Shown here one piece after another: positions 25,113-34,361 of a stretch of 63,537 bases of DNA. The position numbers were made by a program, and so were the translations under genes. Origin of the DNA: Nonomuraea ceibae (GTDB lineage: Bacteria > Actinomycetota > Actinomycetes > Streptosporangiales > Streptosporangiaceae); NCBI RefSeq assembly GCF_019396325.1, contig NZ_JAHKRO010000050.1:1-63537 (forward strand), written 5' to 3'. Every line of letters starts with the position of its first letter. Within the stretch, counting starts at the first letter, position 1. The notes below the pieces were generated by a model. That model made no database searches, was not told the origin of the DNA, and saw nothing but the letters and a program-made list of their open reading frames with translations.

Positions 25113-25889
25113 CTACCGCGCCACCCACGCGTGCAGCGGCACGTGGTCCGACCAGCCTTTCCTGGCGTAGTCGACGAAGCACCCGCGCATGCGGCCGTCG
25201 CCGGCGAACACGTAGTCGATCTTCCGCTTGCGGGTGACGTAGGTCCACCGCTTGCGCGGGTCGCACTCGTCGCGGCCCCTGTAGGCGGTGGCGGCATCGC
25301 GCGGCACCAGGTTGAGGTCGCCGCCGACGACGCCCCGGCCGAGCTCGAACAGCTCACGGAGCTGCTTGTGCCGGTAGGGCGCGCCCTTCTGCTTGTCGTC
25401 GTAGTGCGCGCCGGACGAGAAGTGCGCGGTGCACCACGCCCGGTCCGCCGTACAGACCGCGTACCTCCGGGCACTCCACGGCGGCGAGCTCAGCGCGTGC
25501 ACGCCGAAGCGGGCGTTCCGCTCGGCCACGGCCAGGGTGACGCTCTGCGTCCCGCGCGGCCTGCCGTTCCGGTCCGGGTGGCACTGGTACGGGGAGCCGT
25601 CGGGACGGGCCAGCCCGGCCGACTTGACGCTCCACGCCCTGCCGGAACGCGCCTCCAGCTCGCGCTTCAGGTCGCCGTCCGCGCCGGTGCAGAACTCCTG
25701 GAGGAAGATCACGTCCGCCTTGGTCGCCAGCACGGCGACGTGCCAGGCCAGCTCGGCGGTGGTGCGGCGGAAGAGGGGGCAGTTGCTGTTCGTGCCCGCG
25801 CAGAGGTTCCAGGTCATCACGTGGAGCGACGGGGCTTGGGCGGGCACGTTGAGGGGTAACAGCCCGGCGATCAGCAGGTGCCGGATCAT
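25113..25889 (-). CDS. Secreted endonuclease/exonuclease/phosphatase family protein
   Basis: 258 residues with a short N-terminal hydrophobic export signal (MIRHLLIAGLLPLNVPAQA). The metal-dependent nuclease/phosphatase motifs follow in order: HVMTWNLC, FLQEFC (metal Glu), GGDLNLVP and the final SDHVPLHAW (catalytic Asp-His). Several Cys (NLCAGTNSNCP, QCH, CTADRAWCTAH) suggest disulfides outside the cell. It could be a DNase, phosphodiesterase or sphingomyelinase-like enzyme. Its ATG overlaps the stop of the LysR gene (ATGA), so it is made from the regulator's mRNA. Confidence 0.85.
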   Translation of the reverse strand: MIRHLLIAGLLPLNVPAQAPSLHVMTWNLCAGTNSNCPLFRRTTAELAWHVAVLATKADVIFLQEFCTGADGDLKRELEARSGRAWSVKSAGLARPDGSPYQCHPDRNGRPRGTQSVTLAVAERNARFGVHALSSPPWSARRYAVCTADRAWCTAHFSSGAHYDDKQKGAPYRHKQLRELFELGRGVVGGDLNLVPRDAATAYRGRDECDPRKRWTYVTRKRKIDYVFAGDGRMRGCFVDYARKGWSDHVPLHAWVAR

Positions 25890-26782
25890 GCCGGGACCTG
25901 CGGGAGGGGGCCCAGGTCGCGAATGATCCCGGCCAGGGCCTGGACGTGTTCGCTCTCGGCCTCGCTGCGCCACACCAGCGCGTACGGCAGCGGCTCCAGA
26001 TCGGTGACCGGCAGGTACGTGATGTCCGGTCGCGCCCAGTAGCGGGTGACGTGGGCGGGGAAGAGCACGACGAGCCCGTCCATGCTGGCGAGGGTCATGG
26101 CCTCCTCCGCGTCCCGCACCACGGGGCCGCGCTCGATCCGGCGGCCCCGCCGGGTCAGGCGCGGGGCGTAGGCGTCGTACCAGTAGCCGGGGCCGTTGTC
26201 GGCGTTCGGGTGCTGGAAGTCGGAGACCATCTCCAGGGAGACCGACGCGCGCGGGGCGAGCTGGTGGTCGACGGCGACGGCCAGCACGCGTTGCTCGGCG
26301 AACAGGACCGGCCCCACGGTGAGGTCGGGTTCGTCGACGGGGAGCCAGGTCACCAGGACGTCGATGTCCCCGCGTCGCAGCGCGGGAAAGGCTTCGCCCA
26401 GCTGGGCCTTGTGGATGCGGAGCTGCCATCGCGGGTGGCGGAGGCGGAAGACGTCCCAGTACGGGCGCAGGTCGTAGGCGTTGAGGGGAAGCATGCCGAC
26501 GCGCAGCGTGCCGGTGATGCCCTGGCCGGCGAGCTGGGCGCGTTCCACGCTCTCCTTCAGCCCGGCGTGGAGCGGCCGGAGGTCGTCGCGGAGCTGCCGC
26601 CCGACCTGCGTCAGCCGGACCGTGCGGTTGGTGCGCTCGAACAGCGGGACGCCGACCTGCCGTTCCTGCTTCTGGATCGCCTGGGTCACGCGAGCGGGCG
26701 ACAGACACAGCCGGGCGGCGGTGCGGCCGAAATGCAGCTCTTCGGCCAGGGTCAGGAAGATCTCGATGTCACGCAGCTCCAC
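25886..26782 (-). CDS. LysR family transcriptional regulator
   Basis: 298 residues from the GTG at 26782; a 23-residue longer start is possible. N-terminal winged helix (VELRDIEIFLTLAEELHFGRTAARLCLSPARVTQAIQKQERQVGVPLFERTNR) and periplasmic-binding-protein-like effector domain (TLRVGMLPLNAYDL ... DIDVLVTWLPVDEPDL). Closely similar in its first 60 residues to the LysR at 30.0 kb. It is divergent from the unit at 26.9-28.7 kb and translationally coupled to a secreted nuclease/phosphatase-like gene. Its target is probably the divergent monooxygenase unit. Confidence 0.92.
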   Translation of the reverse strand: MELRDIEIFLTLAEELHFGRTAARLCLSPARVTQAIQKQERQVGVPLFERTNRTVRLTQVGRQLRDDLRPLHAGLKESVERAQLAGQGITGTLRVGMLPLNAYDLRPYWDVFRLRHPRWQLRIHKAQLGEAFPALRRGDIDVLVTWLPVDEPDLTVGPVLFAEQRVLAVAVDHQLAPRASVSLEMVSDFQHPNADNGPGYWYDAYAPRLTRRGRRIERGPVVRDAEEAMTLASMDGLVVLFPAHVTRYWARPDITYLPVTDLEPLPYALVWRSEAESEHVQALAGIIRDLGPLPQVPA

Positions 26783-26898
26783 GCCTGACCTGCTCCGTTC
26801 ACTCCCACTGAAGGTGATCTTCCGATGTTCGACGTTGTTCCGGGTGTTCACCGTACTTGATCCTCGATTCGTACGAAATCGCCTGGTCGAGGGGGCAC

Positions 26899-27120
26899 GT
26901 GGGTGGACCTCCTGCGCTGGACCTGCGCCTGGGCGGCACGGCGGTGCCGCACGAGGCCGTGGCGATCCGCGCGACCGGGCTGGAGAGCCTCCGGGACGAC
27001 CTGGCCGGCCTGCCGTACGCGCCTTCGCCGGAAGGGCTCGACCGCACGACGGTGGCCCGCCCGGGCCACGGGCGGCTCAGGGACTACGTGTCACGCGACG
27101 AATCGAAAGGTCAGGGATGA
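26899..27120 (+). CDS. Possible small protein coupled to a monooxygenase gene
   Basis: A 73-codon frame begins with a GTG at 26899 preceded by GAGGGG, has strong G/C at third positions and ends in an ATGA overlap with the monooxygenase start. This is what a real upstream partner gene looks like. I recognise no domain (MGGPPALDLRLGGTAVPHEA ... TTVARPGHGRLRDY). It may instead be the surviving tail of a longer lost gene, or chance in GC-rich leader DNA. Confidence 0.35.
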   Translation: MGGPPALDLRLGGTAVPHEAVAIRATGLESLRDDLAGLPYAPSPEGLDRTTVARPGHGRLRDYVSRDESKGQG

Positions 27121-28691
27121 CAGAGCAACACCATGCCGCCCGGCTCGCGGAAGAAGATCCGTCAGGGGGCGCTGAGGTGGTCATCGTGGGAGCCGGGCCG
27201 ACCGGCCTCATGCTGGCCGCCGAGCTGCGCCTGGCCGGGGTGCGGCCGCTGGTGCTGGAGCGGCAGCCGCGGCGCCGCGACACCCCCAAGGCCGGTGGCC
27301 TCGGCGGGCAGATCCTCGAGCTGCTGCGCTACCGAGGCCTGCTGGGACGCTTCGAAGCCGCCTGCACCGGCCCCGTCCCGGCTCCCCGGTTCCCGTTCGG
27401 CGGCGTGCACCTGGACTTCACCGAGCTCGCCGATCCCCCGATGCGCGCGCTGCCGCTCCCGCAACAGCACCTCGAGCGCCTGCTCGGCGAGGTGGCCGGC
27501 GAACTCCGCGTCGACCTGCGCCGCGGGCACGAGGTGGCCGGGATGAGCCAGGACGAGGCCGCCGTCACCGTGGACGTCCGCGGCCCGGACGGGCCGTACC
27601 AGGTGAGGGCCCGGTACGTGGTGGGCTGCGACGGCGCGCGCAGCCGGGTCCGCGCCTGGGCCGGGATCGGCTTCCCCGGCACCACGTACCCGGAGGTCAA
27701 CCGGCTGGCCCAGGTCACCCTGCCCGGCACGGTCACCGTGCGCGGCGACGGCGGCCTCGACGTCCCCGGCTTCGGCGTCATCCACCCGGGGTTCACCCGG
27801 ACGGACCACGGGCTCTTCGGCATCGGGGCCTCGCCTGGCTCCCAGGCCGTCTCGCTCTACACCGTCGAGGACGAGAGCGTCGAGTACGACGACGACACCC
27901 CGATGACCGTCACCGAGCTCCAGGACAGTCTCCGCCGCGTGCTCGGCGTGGACCTGCCCGTGGCCGAGGCGGTCCGGCTGTCGCGGTTCACGTTCAAGGC
28001 GCGGCAGGCCGACCGCTACCGCGAGGGGCGGATCCTGCTGGCCGGGGACGCGGCGCACCTGTTCCCGGCCACCGGCGTGGCGCTCAACGCCGGCATGCTG
28101 GACGCGGTCAACCTCGCCTGGAAGCTGGCCGCCGGCCTGCACGGCTGGGCCCCGGCCGGCCTGCTGGACACGTACCACGGCGAACGTCACCTCGCCGGCG
28201 CCCGCACCATGCTGCACACCCGGGCCCAGGTGGCGTTGCGGCGCGGGCACGACCCGGCCGCCGAAGCGCTGCGGGAGGTCGTGCGGGAACTGCTCACCGA
28301 CGAGCAGCCGCTGCGCCGGATGGGCGCCCTCGTCGCCGGCTCCGACATCCGCTACCCGATGCCCGGCGCCGGCCGCCACCCGCTGACCGGCGCCTTCGCC
28401 CCCGACCTCACCCTGCACACCGAGCGGGGCATGACGAGCGTGGCGGAGCTCATGCGCCCCGCCCGGCCCGTCCTCCTCGACCTCGCCGACCGCCGGGACC
28501 TGCGCGAAACCGCCGGGGACCGGCAGCCGCGCGTCGGCGTCCACACCGCCAAGACCGGTGACCGGCCGGCCGACGCCCTGCTCATCCGCCCGGACGGCCA
28601 CATCGCCTGGGCCGCCACCGTCGACGAACCCGCGGACAGCGCGACGCCCTCGCTGCGTGAGGCGTTGTCCGCCTGGTTCGGCACGTCTTGA
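27117..28691 (+). CDS. FAD-dependent aromatic monooxygenase
   Basis: 524 residues from an ATG with AAGGTCAGGG upstream. Class A flavin hydroxylase motifs: VVIVGAGPTGLMLAAELRLAG, the DG motif CDGARSRVRAWAGIGFPG and ILLAGDAAHLFPATGVALNAGMLDAVNLAWKLA. A C-terminal thioredoxin-like domain (about 400-524) ends with LLIRPDGHIAWAA. It belongs to the same group as the enzyme at 14.8 kb (polyketide/antibiotic hydroxylases) but is longer and divergent in sequence. Controlled probably by the divergent LysR. A VOC gene follows after 15 bp in the same direction. Confidence 0.92.
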   Translation: MTEQHHAARLAEEDPSGGAEVVIVGAGPTGLMLAAELRLAGVRPLVLERQPRRRDTPKAGGLGGQILELLRYRGLLGRFEAACTGPVPAPRFPFGGVHLDFTELADPPMRALPLPQQHLERLLGEVAGELRVDLRRGHEVAGMSQDEAAVTVDVRGPDGPYQVRARYVVGCDGARSRVRAWAGIGFPGTTYPEVNRLAQVTLPGTVTVRGDGGLDVPGFGVIHPGFTRTDHGLFGIGASPGSQAVSLYTVEDESVEYDDDTPMTVTELQDSLRRVLGVDLPVAEAVRLSRFTFKARQADRYREGRILLAGDAAHLFPATGVALNAGMLDAVNLAWKLAAGLHGWAPAGLLDTYHGERHLAGARTMLHTRAQVALRRGHDPAAEALREVVRELLTDEQPLRRMGALVAGSDIRYPMPGAGRHPLTGAFAPDLTLHTERGMTSVAELMRPARPVLLDLADRRDLRETAGDRQPRVGVHTAKTGDRPADALLIRPDGHIAWAATVDEPADSATPSLREALSAWFGTS

Positions 28692-28706
28692 GACCTGAGG
28701 AGAGAC

Positions 28707-29105
28707 ATGACCAGCAGATTCACCGAGCTGACCATCGACTGCCACGATCCGGAGACACTCGCGGCCTTCTGGTGCGAGGTGCTGGACTTCACGGTGATCG
28801 ACCGGAGGGAGGGCAAGGTCGAGATCGGCTCCTGGGACCCGACCGTCGAGGAGGTGCTGGCCCGCCAGATGCCGCCCACGCTGCAGTTCATCCAGGTGCC
28901 CGAGGGCAGGACCGTGAAGAACCGGCTTCACCTCGACGTGAGTCCGATCGACCGCAGCACCGGCGACGAGGTGGCCAGGCTGCTCGGCCTCGGCGCCGTC
29001 AAGAGGGACGTGGGCCGAGGCTGGGTGGTCATGGCCGACCCCGAGGGCAACGAGTTCTGCGTCCTGCGGACTCTGGCGGCGCCCGGCCCCGGGTCTTCGG
29101 CGTAG
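28707..29105 (+). CDS. VOC (glyoxalase-like) family protein
   Basis: 132 residues from an ATG with GAGGAGAG upstream. A single glyoxalase_6-type VOC unit: FTELTIDCHDPETLAAFWCEVLDF, TLQFIQVPEGRTVKNRLHLDV and VVMADPEGNEFCVL, the last being the family's characteristic end. Co-transcribed with the upstream monooxygenase (15-bp gap), so it may bind or process the oxidised product; that is inference. The usual metal ligands are only partly present. Confidence 0.88.
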   Translation: MTSRFTELTIDCHDPETLAAFWCEVLDFTVIDRREGKVEIGSWDPTVEEVLARQMPPTLQFIQVPEGRTVKNRLHLDVSPIDRSTGDEVARLLGLGAVKRDVGRGWVVMADPEGNEFCVLRTLAAPGPGSSA

Positions 29106-29139
29106 AGGCGACCGCTCCCCCGGTCACGTCGATATCGCG

Positions 29140-29892
29140 TCAGGCCTGCCGGGTGGGGTAGACGACGACCTGCGAGAGATTGACGTGCGCGGGACGCGAG
29201 GCGGTGAAGGCGACGACCTCGGCGACGTCGTGCGGGTCGAGCCAGGCGAACGCCTCGCGCGCCTGGGCGACCCAGGCGTTGACGCCCTCGTCGGTGACGT
29301 GTCCCTGGAGTTCGGTGGCGGTCATGGCGGGCTCCACCACGCTGACCCGTACGCCCTGGGGGCCGAGTTCGGTGCGCATGGTCCTCGACAGGTGGCTGAC
29401 GGCGGCCTTGGTGGCGTTGTACACGGCCATGTAGGGGAAGACGACGTGCGAGGTCATCGAGGACATGGTGATCAGGTCGGCCGGGCGTCCGGCTCCCGCG
29501 GCGTCGAGGAGGCCGGGGAGGAAGGCGTCGACGACGTTGAGGACGCCGCTGACGTTGACGTCAACCTCGCGCCGCCAGTCGGCGGTGTTGCGGGCCTGGA
29601 TGGCCGAGGGCAGCATCACGCCGGCGTTGCTCACGACGAGGTCGGCGGTGCCGTACGTGGCGCCGATCCGTCCGGCGGCGGCGGCGAGCGTGGCGGGATC
29701 GGTGATGTCGGCGGCGACGGCCAGCGCCTCTCCCCCGGCGGACTTGATCTCCTGGGCGAGCGCGTCGAGCCGGTCGAGGCGGCGGGCCAGGAGCGCCACC
29801 TTGGCCCCTCGGGCGGCCAGGAGGCGGGCGGTGGCGGCGCCGATGCCGCTGGAGGCTCCGGTGACGACGGCGATGCGGTGGTCGAGAGACAT
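29140..29892 (-). CDS. Short-chain dehydrogenase/reductase
   Basis: 250 residues, classical SDR length. Motifs: VVTGASSGIGAATARLLAARGA, NAG in LVVSNAGVML, catalytic Ser in TMSSMTSHV and YxxxK in YNATKAAVSHLSRTMRTEL. It resembles the YdfG/serine-dehydrogenase-like clade. It is divergent from a LysR gene with a 121-bp gap, and this regulator probably controls it. Substrate unknown. Confidence 0.93.
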   Translation of the reverse strand: MSLDHRIAVVTGASSGIGAATARLLAARGAKVALLARRLDRLDALAQEIKSAGGEALAVAADITDPATLAAAAGRIGATYGTADLVVSNAGVMLPSAIQARNTADWRREVDVNVSGVLNVVDAFLPGLLDAAGAGRPADLITMSSMTSHVVFPYMAVYNATKAAVSHLSRTMRTELGPQGVRVSVVEPAMTATELQGHVTDEGVNAWVAQAREAFAWLDPHDVAEVVAFTASRPAHVNLSQVVVYPTRQA

Positions 29893-30013
29893 AGGTTGTG
29901 CTCCATGGTCGGTTGTTCGGTGGTTCCGACTCTGACGCACGGCTAATTCCGGAAAAACGCCCAATGCCGCAATAATCGGTCAGTCAGTGTGAACAGTCGC
30001 GGTGGAGGCGTGG

Positions 30014-30922
30014 ATGGCCCTGGAGCGCAGCGAGATCGAGACGTTCCTGACCCTCGCCCAGGAACTCCACTTCGGCCGCACCGCCGACCGCCTGCTCGTC
30101 TCGCGCGCCCACGTCACCCAGACCATCCAGAAACTGGAGCGCCGCATCGGCGTCCCGCTCTTCGAGCGGTCCACCCGGCAGGTACGGCTGACGCCCATCG
30201 GCGTGCAACTCCTTGACGGGCTCGGGCCCGCGTACGCCCAGATCCAGTCCACGGTCGCGACGGTCATCGAGGCGGCACGCGGCATCACCGGCTCGCTGAC
30301 GGTCGGGTTCCTCACCGCGGCCACGGGGCAGATCGCGCTCGCGGCGGCCGAACGGTTCCGCGAGCGCCACCCCGACTGCGCGGTCCACGTCAGGGAGGTC
30401 CAGATCGGCACCGCCCTCGACCCGCTGCTCGACGGGCAGGTCGACGTGATGCTGATCTGCTTCCCCATCGAAGAGGAGGGGCTGACGCAGGGGCCGGTGC
30501 TGTTCACCGAGCCGATGGTGCTCGCCGTGCCGGCACGCCATGCGTTCGCCCGCCGTACGGCCGTCTCGGTCGAGGACCTGGCACGGGACAAGGTCATCCA
30601 GGTCCCGTCGTCGATCCCCGCCTACCTGCGCGCCGCCCGCCACCTGCACACCACGCCCTCGGGCAAGGCCATACCGGAAGGCCCGACGGCCGGCACCTTC
30701 CAGGAGGTCCTGACCCTGGTCAGCGCGGGCAAGGGCGTCTTTCCCTGCGGCGCGGCGGGGGTCCGCTACTACGCGCGGCCCGACGTGGCGTACGTCCCGA
30801 TCCACGACGGCCCGGCCCTGGAATGGGGGCTCGCCTGGCGCACGAACGCGGCCACCTCCCGGGTCAAGGCCTTCGTGACGACCGCCCTCGACCTCGCCGA
30901 CCCCGTAACCAGCCCCCGCTGA
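30014..30922 (+). CDS. LysR family transcriptional regulator
   Basis: 302 residues from the ATG at 30014 (GGAGG 7 nt upstream). DNA-binding domain IETFLTLAQELHFGRTADRLLVSRAHVTQTIQKLERRIGVPLFERSTR and a standard effector domain (TVGFLTAATGQIALAAAERF ... VDVMLICFPIEEEGL). It shares the unusual HFGRTA recognition segment with the LysR at 25.9 kb, so the two may be related by duplication. Divergent from the SDR gene. Confidence 0.93.
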   Translation: MALERSEIETFLTLAQELHFGRTADRLLVSRAHVTQTIQKLERRIGVPLFERSTRQVRLTPIGVQLLDGLGPAYAQIQSTVATVIEAARGITGSLTVGFLTAATGQIALAAAERFRERHPDCAVHVREVQIGTALDPLLDGQVDVMLICFPIEEEGLTQGPVLFTEPMVLAVPARHAFARRTAVSVEDLARDKVIQVPSSIPAYLRAARHLHTTPSGKAIPEGPTAGTFQEVLTLVSAGKGVFPCGAAGVRYYARPDVAYVPIHDGPALEWGLAWRTNAATSRVKAFVTTALDLADPVTSPR

Positions 30923-30968
30923 CCAGGGACAGGCGCCGTGTCGGCCGGGGATCGGCGCTTCCCGGAAA

Positions 30969-31478
30969 TCAGAGATCCTTGCGCATGAGAACGCACGTGG
31001 TCTCATGGCGATGGACCGAGCCGTCCGGCGCTTCCTCGTCCCAGGCCTCCGGCTTGCGGCCATAGGCGACATAGCCCAGGCGTTCGTACAGAGCGCGAGC
31101 TCGAGGATTGCCCTCCTCGACGGCGAGTTCCGCCCTGCGCAGCCCCCGTTCACCGATGCGCTGTTCGGCGGCCTGGATCAGCAACGTTCCCAGGCCACGG
31201 GACTGCAGCGCCGGGAGCACGGCGAGCTGCCACAGGGTGCCGGCCCCCTCGCGGAGCCGGTAGTCGACACCGCCGATGGCCACCGGCAGGTCCACGGGGG
31301 TGCATACCGCCAGGTAGTCCACCTCTCCCTTCGCGGCGCGCGTCAGCTCCCGCTCCACGAGGCGCAGGTGGCCGGCCGACCCCGACCATGCGCACGCCGG
31401 CAGATCGCGGGGAAGCAGGTCGCGCACGGTGACGGGGATGGCCACGGTGGCTTTGACGGGGCGATGGGTTTCGATCAC
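30969..31478 (-). CDS. GNAT family N-acetyltransferase
   Basis: 169 residues. The acetyl-CoA binding motif A is LAVLPALQSRGLGTLLIQAAEQRI (Q/RxxGxG/A form) and motif B follows as VEEGNPRARALYERLGYV. The N-terminal part lacks a recognisable substrate motif. Such single-domain GNAT proteins acetylate small amines, peptides or antibiotics. Transcribed alone; the 117 bp upstream, to the MFS gene, shows no strong operator. Confidence 0.88.
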   Translation of the reverse strand: MIETHRPVKATVAIPVTVRDLLPRDLPACAWSGSAGHLRLVERELTRAAKGEVDYLAVCTPVDLPVAIGGVDYRLREGAGTLWQLAVLPALQSRGLGTLLIQAAEQRIGERGLRRAELAVEEGNPRARALYERLGYVAYGRKPEAWDEEAPDGSVHRHETTCVLMRKDL

Positions 31479-31595
31479 CGGGATGAGGATGTCAAGCGAC
31501 GCAGCGGCATGGCAACGCGTTTGCGGGTGGACACCCGCGGACGATTACGCGGCGCGTACGGTTCGCGCTCTGGCCTGACTGGCTGGTCCCGTGCG

Positions 31596-32807
31596 CTAGC
31601 GGCGTGTGGACTGAACGGTCGGAGCGGTCGTCGTGGCCGGGGGTGGCTTGAGGTAGCCGGTGGCCACGGAGGCCGCGATGCCGACCAGCGCGATGGCCAG
31701 GCCGGTGATCACCGGGGCGGAGGCGCTGCTGCTGAGCGCGATGCCGCCGGCGATCGGGCCCAGGGCGACGCCGATGTTGATCGCGGAGGCGGGCAGCGAC
31801 TGCGCCAACTCGCCGCCCGGGCCGGCCAGGCTCACCACGCGGAGCTGGAGCGAGGGCACCATGACGAAGGCGAACAGGCCCCAGAGCAGCATCGTCAGCG
31901 CCACCAGGACCGGGTTGCCCCCGACGAGGTGGAGCATCAGCAGGGCGGCCGCCATGCCGGTGGTGCCGACGACCAGGGTGCGGGCGGCGTTCCTGTCGGC
32001 GAACCAGCCGCCGGAGAAGGACCCCACGGCGGTGGCCAGGCCGTAGACGAACAGGTACACGCTGACCATCGCGGCGGGGACGCCCGTGACGTCCCGCAGG
32101 AACGGCACGATGTAGGTCAGCGCCGCGTACAGCGAGGTGAACACCACCAGGTTCAGGCCCAGCACGGCGAGCACCCGGGGGGCGAGGGCGTACCTGGCCT
32201 GGCCGGAGGAGCCGCTGCCGCTGCCGGGCACGGCGGGAACCAGCGCCAGGGTGGCGATCAGCACGATCACGCTGAGCACGATGATCGCGGTGAACGAGCC
32301 GCGCCAGCCGAGCGTCTGGCCGATCGCCGTGCCCAGCGGCAGGCCCAGGGCGGCCGAGACGGCGACGCCCGAGATGATCACGGAGATCGCCCGGCCCGCG
32401 CGCTCCGGTGGGGCGATCGAGGTGCCGACCCCGAACGCGACGGCGACGAACAGCCCCTGCGCCGCGCCGTCGACACCGCGCGCCACGACGAAGAGGGCAT
32501 AGTCGGCGATCAGCACCGGGGCCAGGTTGGCCACGGCGAACAGGACGAGCGCGCCGGCGAGCACGGCACGCCTGTCCAGCCGGATCGTCAGCGCGGTCAG
32601 GATCGGGCCGCCGATCGCCAGGCCCAGCGCGTAGGAGGTCACCAGGGCGCCGGCCGCGGGAATGGAGACGCCGAGGTCGGCGGCGATCGGTTCGAGCAGG
32701 CCGACCACGAGCAGTTCGGTACAGCCCAGGGCGAACACGCCGAAGAACAGCGTGGCCAGTACGAGGTTCGTTCCGCCCCGGCCCGGCGTCGCTTGCGGGG
32801 TACTCAT
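31596..32807 (-). CDS. MFS drug efflux transporter (DHA1/AraJ-like)
   Basis: 403 residues from the ATG at 32807. Twelve predicted TM helices, motif A-like loop GGPILTALTIRLDRRAVLAG between TM2 and TM3 and the motif C glycine-rich stretch in TM5 (GLPLGTAIGQTLGWRGSF) that marks drug:proton antiporters of the CmlR/AraJ group. It likely exports a small hydrophobic compound. The DUF899 gene begins its own unit 68 bp upstream in the same direction and may be part of the same mRNA. Confidence 0.92.
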   Translation of the reverse strand: MSTPQATPGRGGTNLVLATLFFGVFALGCTELLVVGLLEPIAADLGVSIPAAGALVTSYALGLAIGGPILTALTIRLDRRAVLAGALVLFAVANLAPVLIADYALFVVARGVDGAAQGLFVAVAFGVGTSIAPPERAGRAISVIISGVAVSAALGLPLGTAIGQTLGWRGSFTAIIVLSVIVLIATLALVPAVPGSGSGSSGQARYALAPRVLAVLGLNLVVFTSLYAALTYIVPFLRDVTGVPAAMVSVYLFVYGLATAVGSFSGGWFADRNAARTLVVGTTGMAAALLMLHLVGGNPVLVALTMLLWGLFAFVMVPSLQLRVVSLAGPGGELAQSLPASAINIGVALGPIAGGIALSSSASAPVITGLAIALVGIAASVATGYLKPPPATTTAPTVQSTRR

Positions 32808-32874
32808 GTGCGCCTTTCTCGGTGGGGGATCCGCGCAGGACGGCACCCGCGCGGCGGTCGTGAGGTCGCCGTGG

Positions 32875-33657
32875 TCACCGTGGGCCGTGCGCCCCGCCGA
32901 TGGCGGCCGGATCGTACTCGTCGTGGCGGTGCAGCCAGCTCATGGCCGGGCCGTCGGCCCGGCCGGGCGGCTGCTCCCAGTCCTCCTGACGGCCGAGCGC
33001 GGTGAGGTCGAGCCAGTTGTACGTGCCGTTGAGCAGGTCGATGCCGCGCCCGAAGCACGAATAGGTGTGGAAGATGTCCCCGTCGCGGCGCAGGAAGGCG
33101 CTCACGCCCATCTCCTCGCCCGTGTACCCCTCCCAGCCCGGGTTCGCCCGCACGAGCTGGTCGTAGTCCTGGTAGTTCCATTCGACGGGCGTGATCGAGG
33201 CGTCGAAGCTGACGTGGAAGTCGTAGTTGAAGTCGCTGCCGAACGACGAGTACCACGGGAGCGTCCAGCCCATTCGGCGCTTGTAGCGCTGGAGCTTGTC
33301 CAGCGGCGCTCGCGAGACGGCCGCCAGCGTCGTGCCGCGGGCGTGCAGGTGGGTGAGGCGGCCCACGTTGTCGATCCAGAACGAGCAGGCCGGGCAGGCC
33401 TCGTCGGCGTCGGGAGCGAACATGAGGTGGTAGATCAGCAGCTGGCTCCGGCCTTCGAACAGGTCGAGCAGGCTCACCTTCCCGTCCGGTCCGTCGAACG
33501 TGTACGGCTTGTCCACCCGGACCATCGGCAACCGGCGCCGCTCGGCGTTGACCCGGTCACGGGCCCGGGTGAGCTCCTTCTCCTTGGCCAGGAGTTCCTT
33601 GCGGGCGGCGAGCCACTCCTCGCGCGAAACCACCTCGGGCAGATTGTCCAGCGACAT
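32875..33657 (-). CDS. DUF899 family (thioredoxin-like) protein
   Basis: 260 residues. The DUF899 pattern is complete: VVSREEWLAARKELLAKEKELTRARDRVNAERRRLPMV, YTFDGPDGKVSLLDLFEGRSQLLIYHLMF, the CxxC-bearing EACPACSFWIDN and the end DEYDPA. The fold is thioredoxin/peroxiredoxin-like with a putative redox CPAC motif; the physiological role is not established. Divergent from an HxlR regulator, which probably controls it. Confidence 0.92.
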   Translation of the reverse strand: MSLDNLPEVVSREEWLAARKELLAKEKELTRARDRVNAERRRLPMVRVDKPYTFDGPDGKVSLLDLFEGRSQLLIYHLMFAPDADEACPACSFWIDNVGRLTHLHARGTTLAAVSRAPLDKLQRYKRRMGWTLPWYSSFGSDFNYDFHVSFDASITPVEWNYQDYDQLVRANPGWEGYTGEEMGVSAFLRRDGDIFHTYSCFGRGIDLLNGTYNWLDLTALGRQEDWEQPPGRADGPAMSWLHRHDEYDPAAIGGAHGPR

Positions 33658-33754
33658 CTGAGCCTCCTCAGACTGCTCTCGTTTTGCAACTTGCTACGCG
33701 GCCCAACCTAGGCCACACTGATACGAACATGCAACCAGTTCGAAGGTGGGTGTG

Positions 33755-34267
33755 GTGCGGAAAGACACGCGGTCGAGGTGTCCGATCAACCTGTCGCTGG
33801 AGATCTTCGGCGACCGGTGGACCTTGCTGGTCCTGCGCGACGTGATCTACACCGGCGCCCGGCACTTCCGTGAACTGCTCAACGGCCCGGAGCGGATCTC
33901 CTCCAACATCCTCGCCGACCGGCTCGCCGTGCTCGTCGAGCACGGGCTGCTCACCAAGGCCGAGGACCCGTCGCACAAGCAGAAGGTCGTCTACAGCCTG
34001 ACCGAGCCGGCGATCCAGCTGGTGCCCGTCTTCGCCCAGCTCGGCGCCTGGGGAACCCGGCACCTCCCGGTCGCCGAGGAGTACGCGGCCCGCGGGCAGG
34101 TCCTCGCCGCCGGCGGCGAGTCGGCCCTGGAGGCGTTCATGGACGAACTCCGCGAAACCCACCTCGGACCCGAGGCGCGCCTGAAGCCCGCACCGGACGG
34201 CCCCACCATCACAGCGCGCATGCAGGACGCCTACGCAGCCGCACTCGACCACGCACCCGGCACCTGA
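33755..34267 (+). CDS. HxlR family transcriptional regulator
   Basis: About 170 residues. Start uncertain among GTG codons at 33746, 33752 and 33755; I prefer 33755, which leaves AAGG 8 nt upstream. The winged helix is clear: CPINLSLEIFGDRWTLLVLRDVIYTGARHFRELLNGPERISSNILADRLAVLVEHGLL. A C-terminal extension of about 60 residues (ALEAFMDELRETHLGPEARLK) is longer than in the 14.3-kb HxlR. Divergent from the DUF899 gene with an 97-bp gap. Confidence 0.9.
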   Translation: MRKDTRSRCPINLSLEIFGDRWTLLVLRDVIYTGARHFRELLNGPERISSNILADRLAVLVEHGLLTKAEDPSHKQKVVYSLTEPAIQLVPVFAQLGAWGTRHLPVAEEYAARGQVLAAGGESALEAFMDELRETHLGPEARLKPAPDGPTITARMQDAYAAALDHAPGT

Positions 34268-34361
34268 CCGAACCGCCCCCGGCGCCAAGACGACCGCCGA
34301 CCCCGGCGCCGATCCCGCGAATCCCCGGCACGGACCGTTGCCCCTGGCTATTCTCGCTGCG

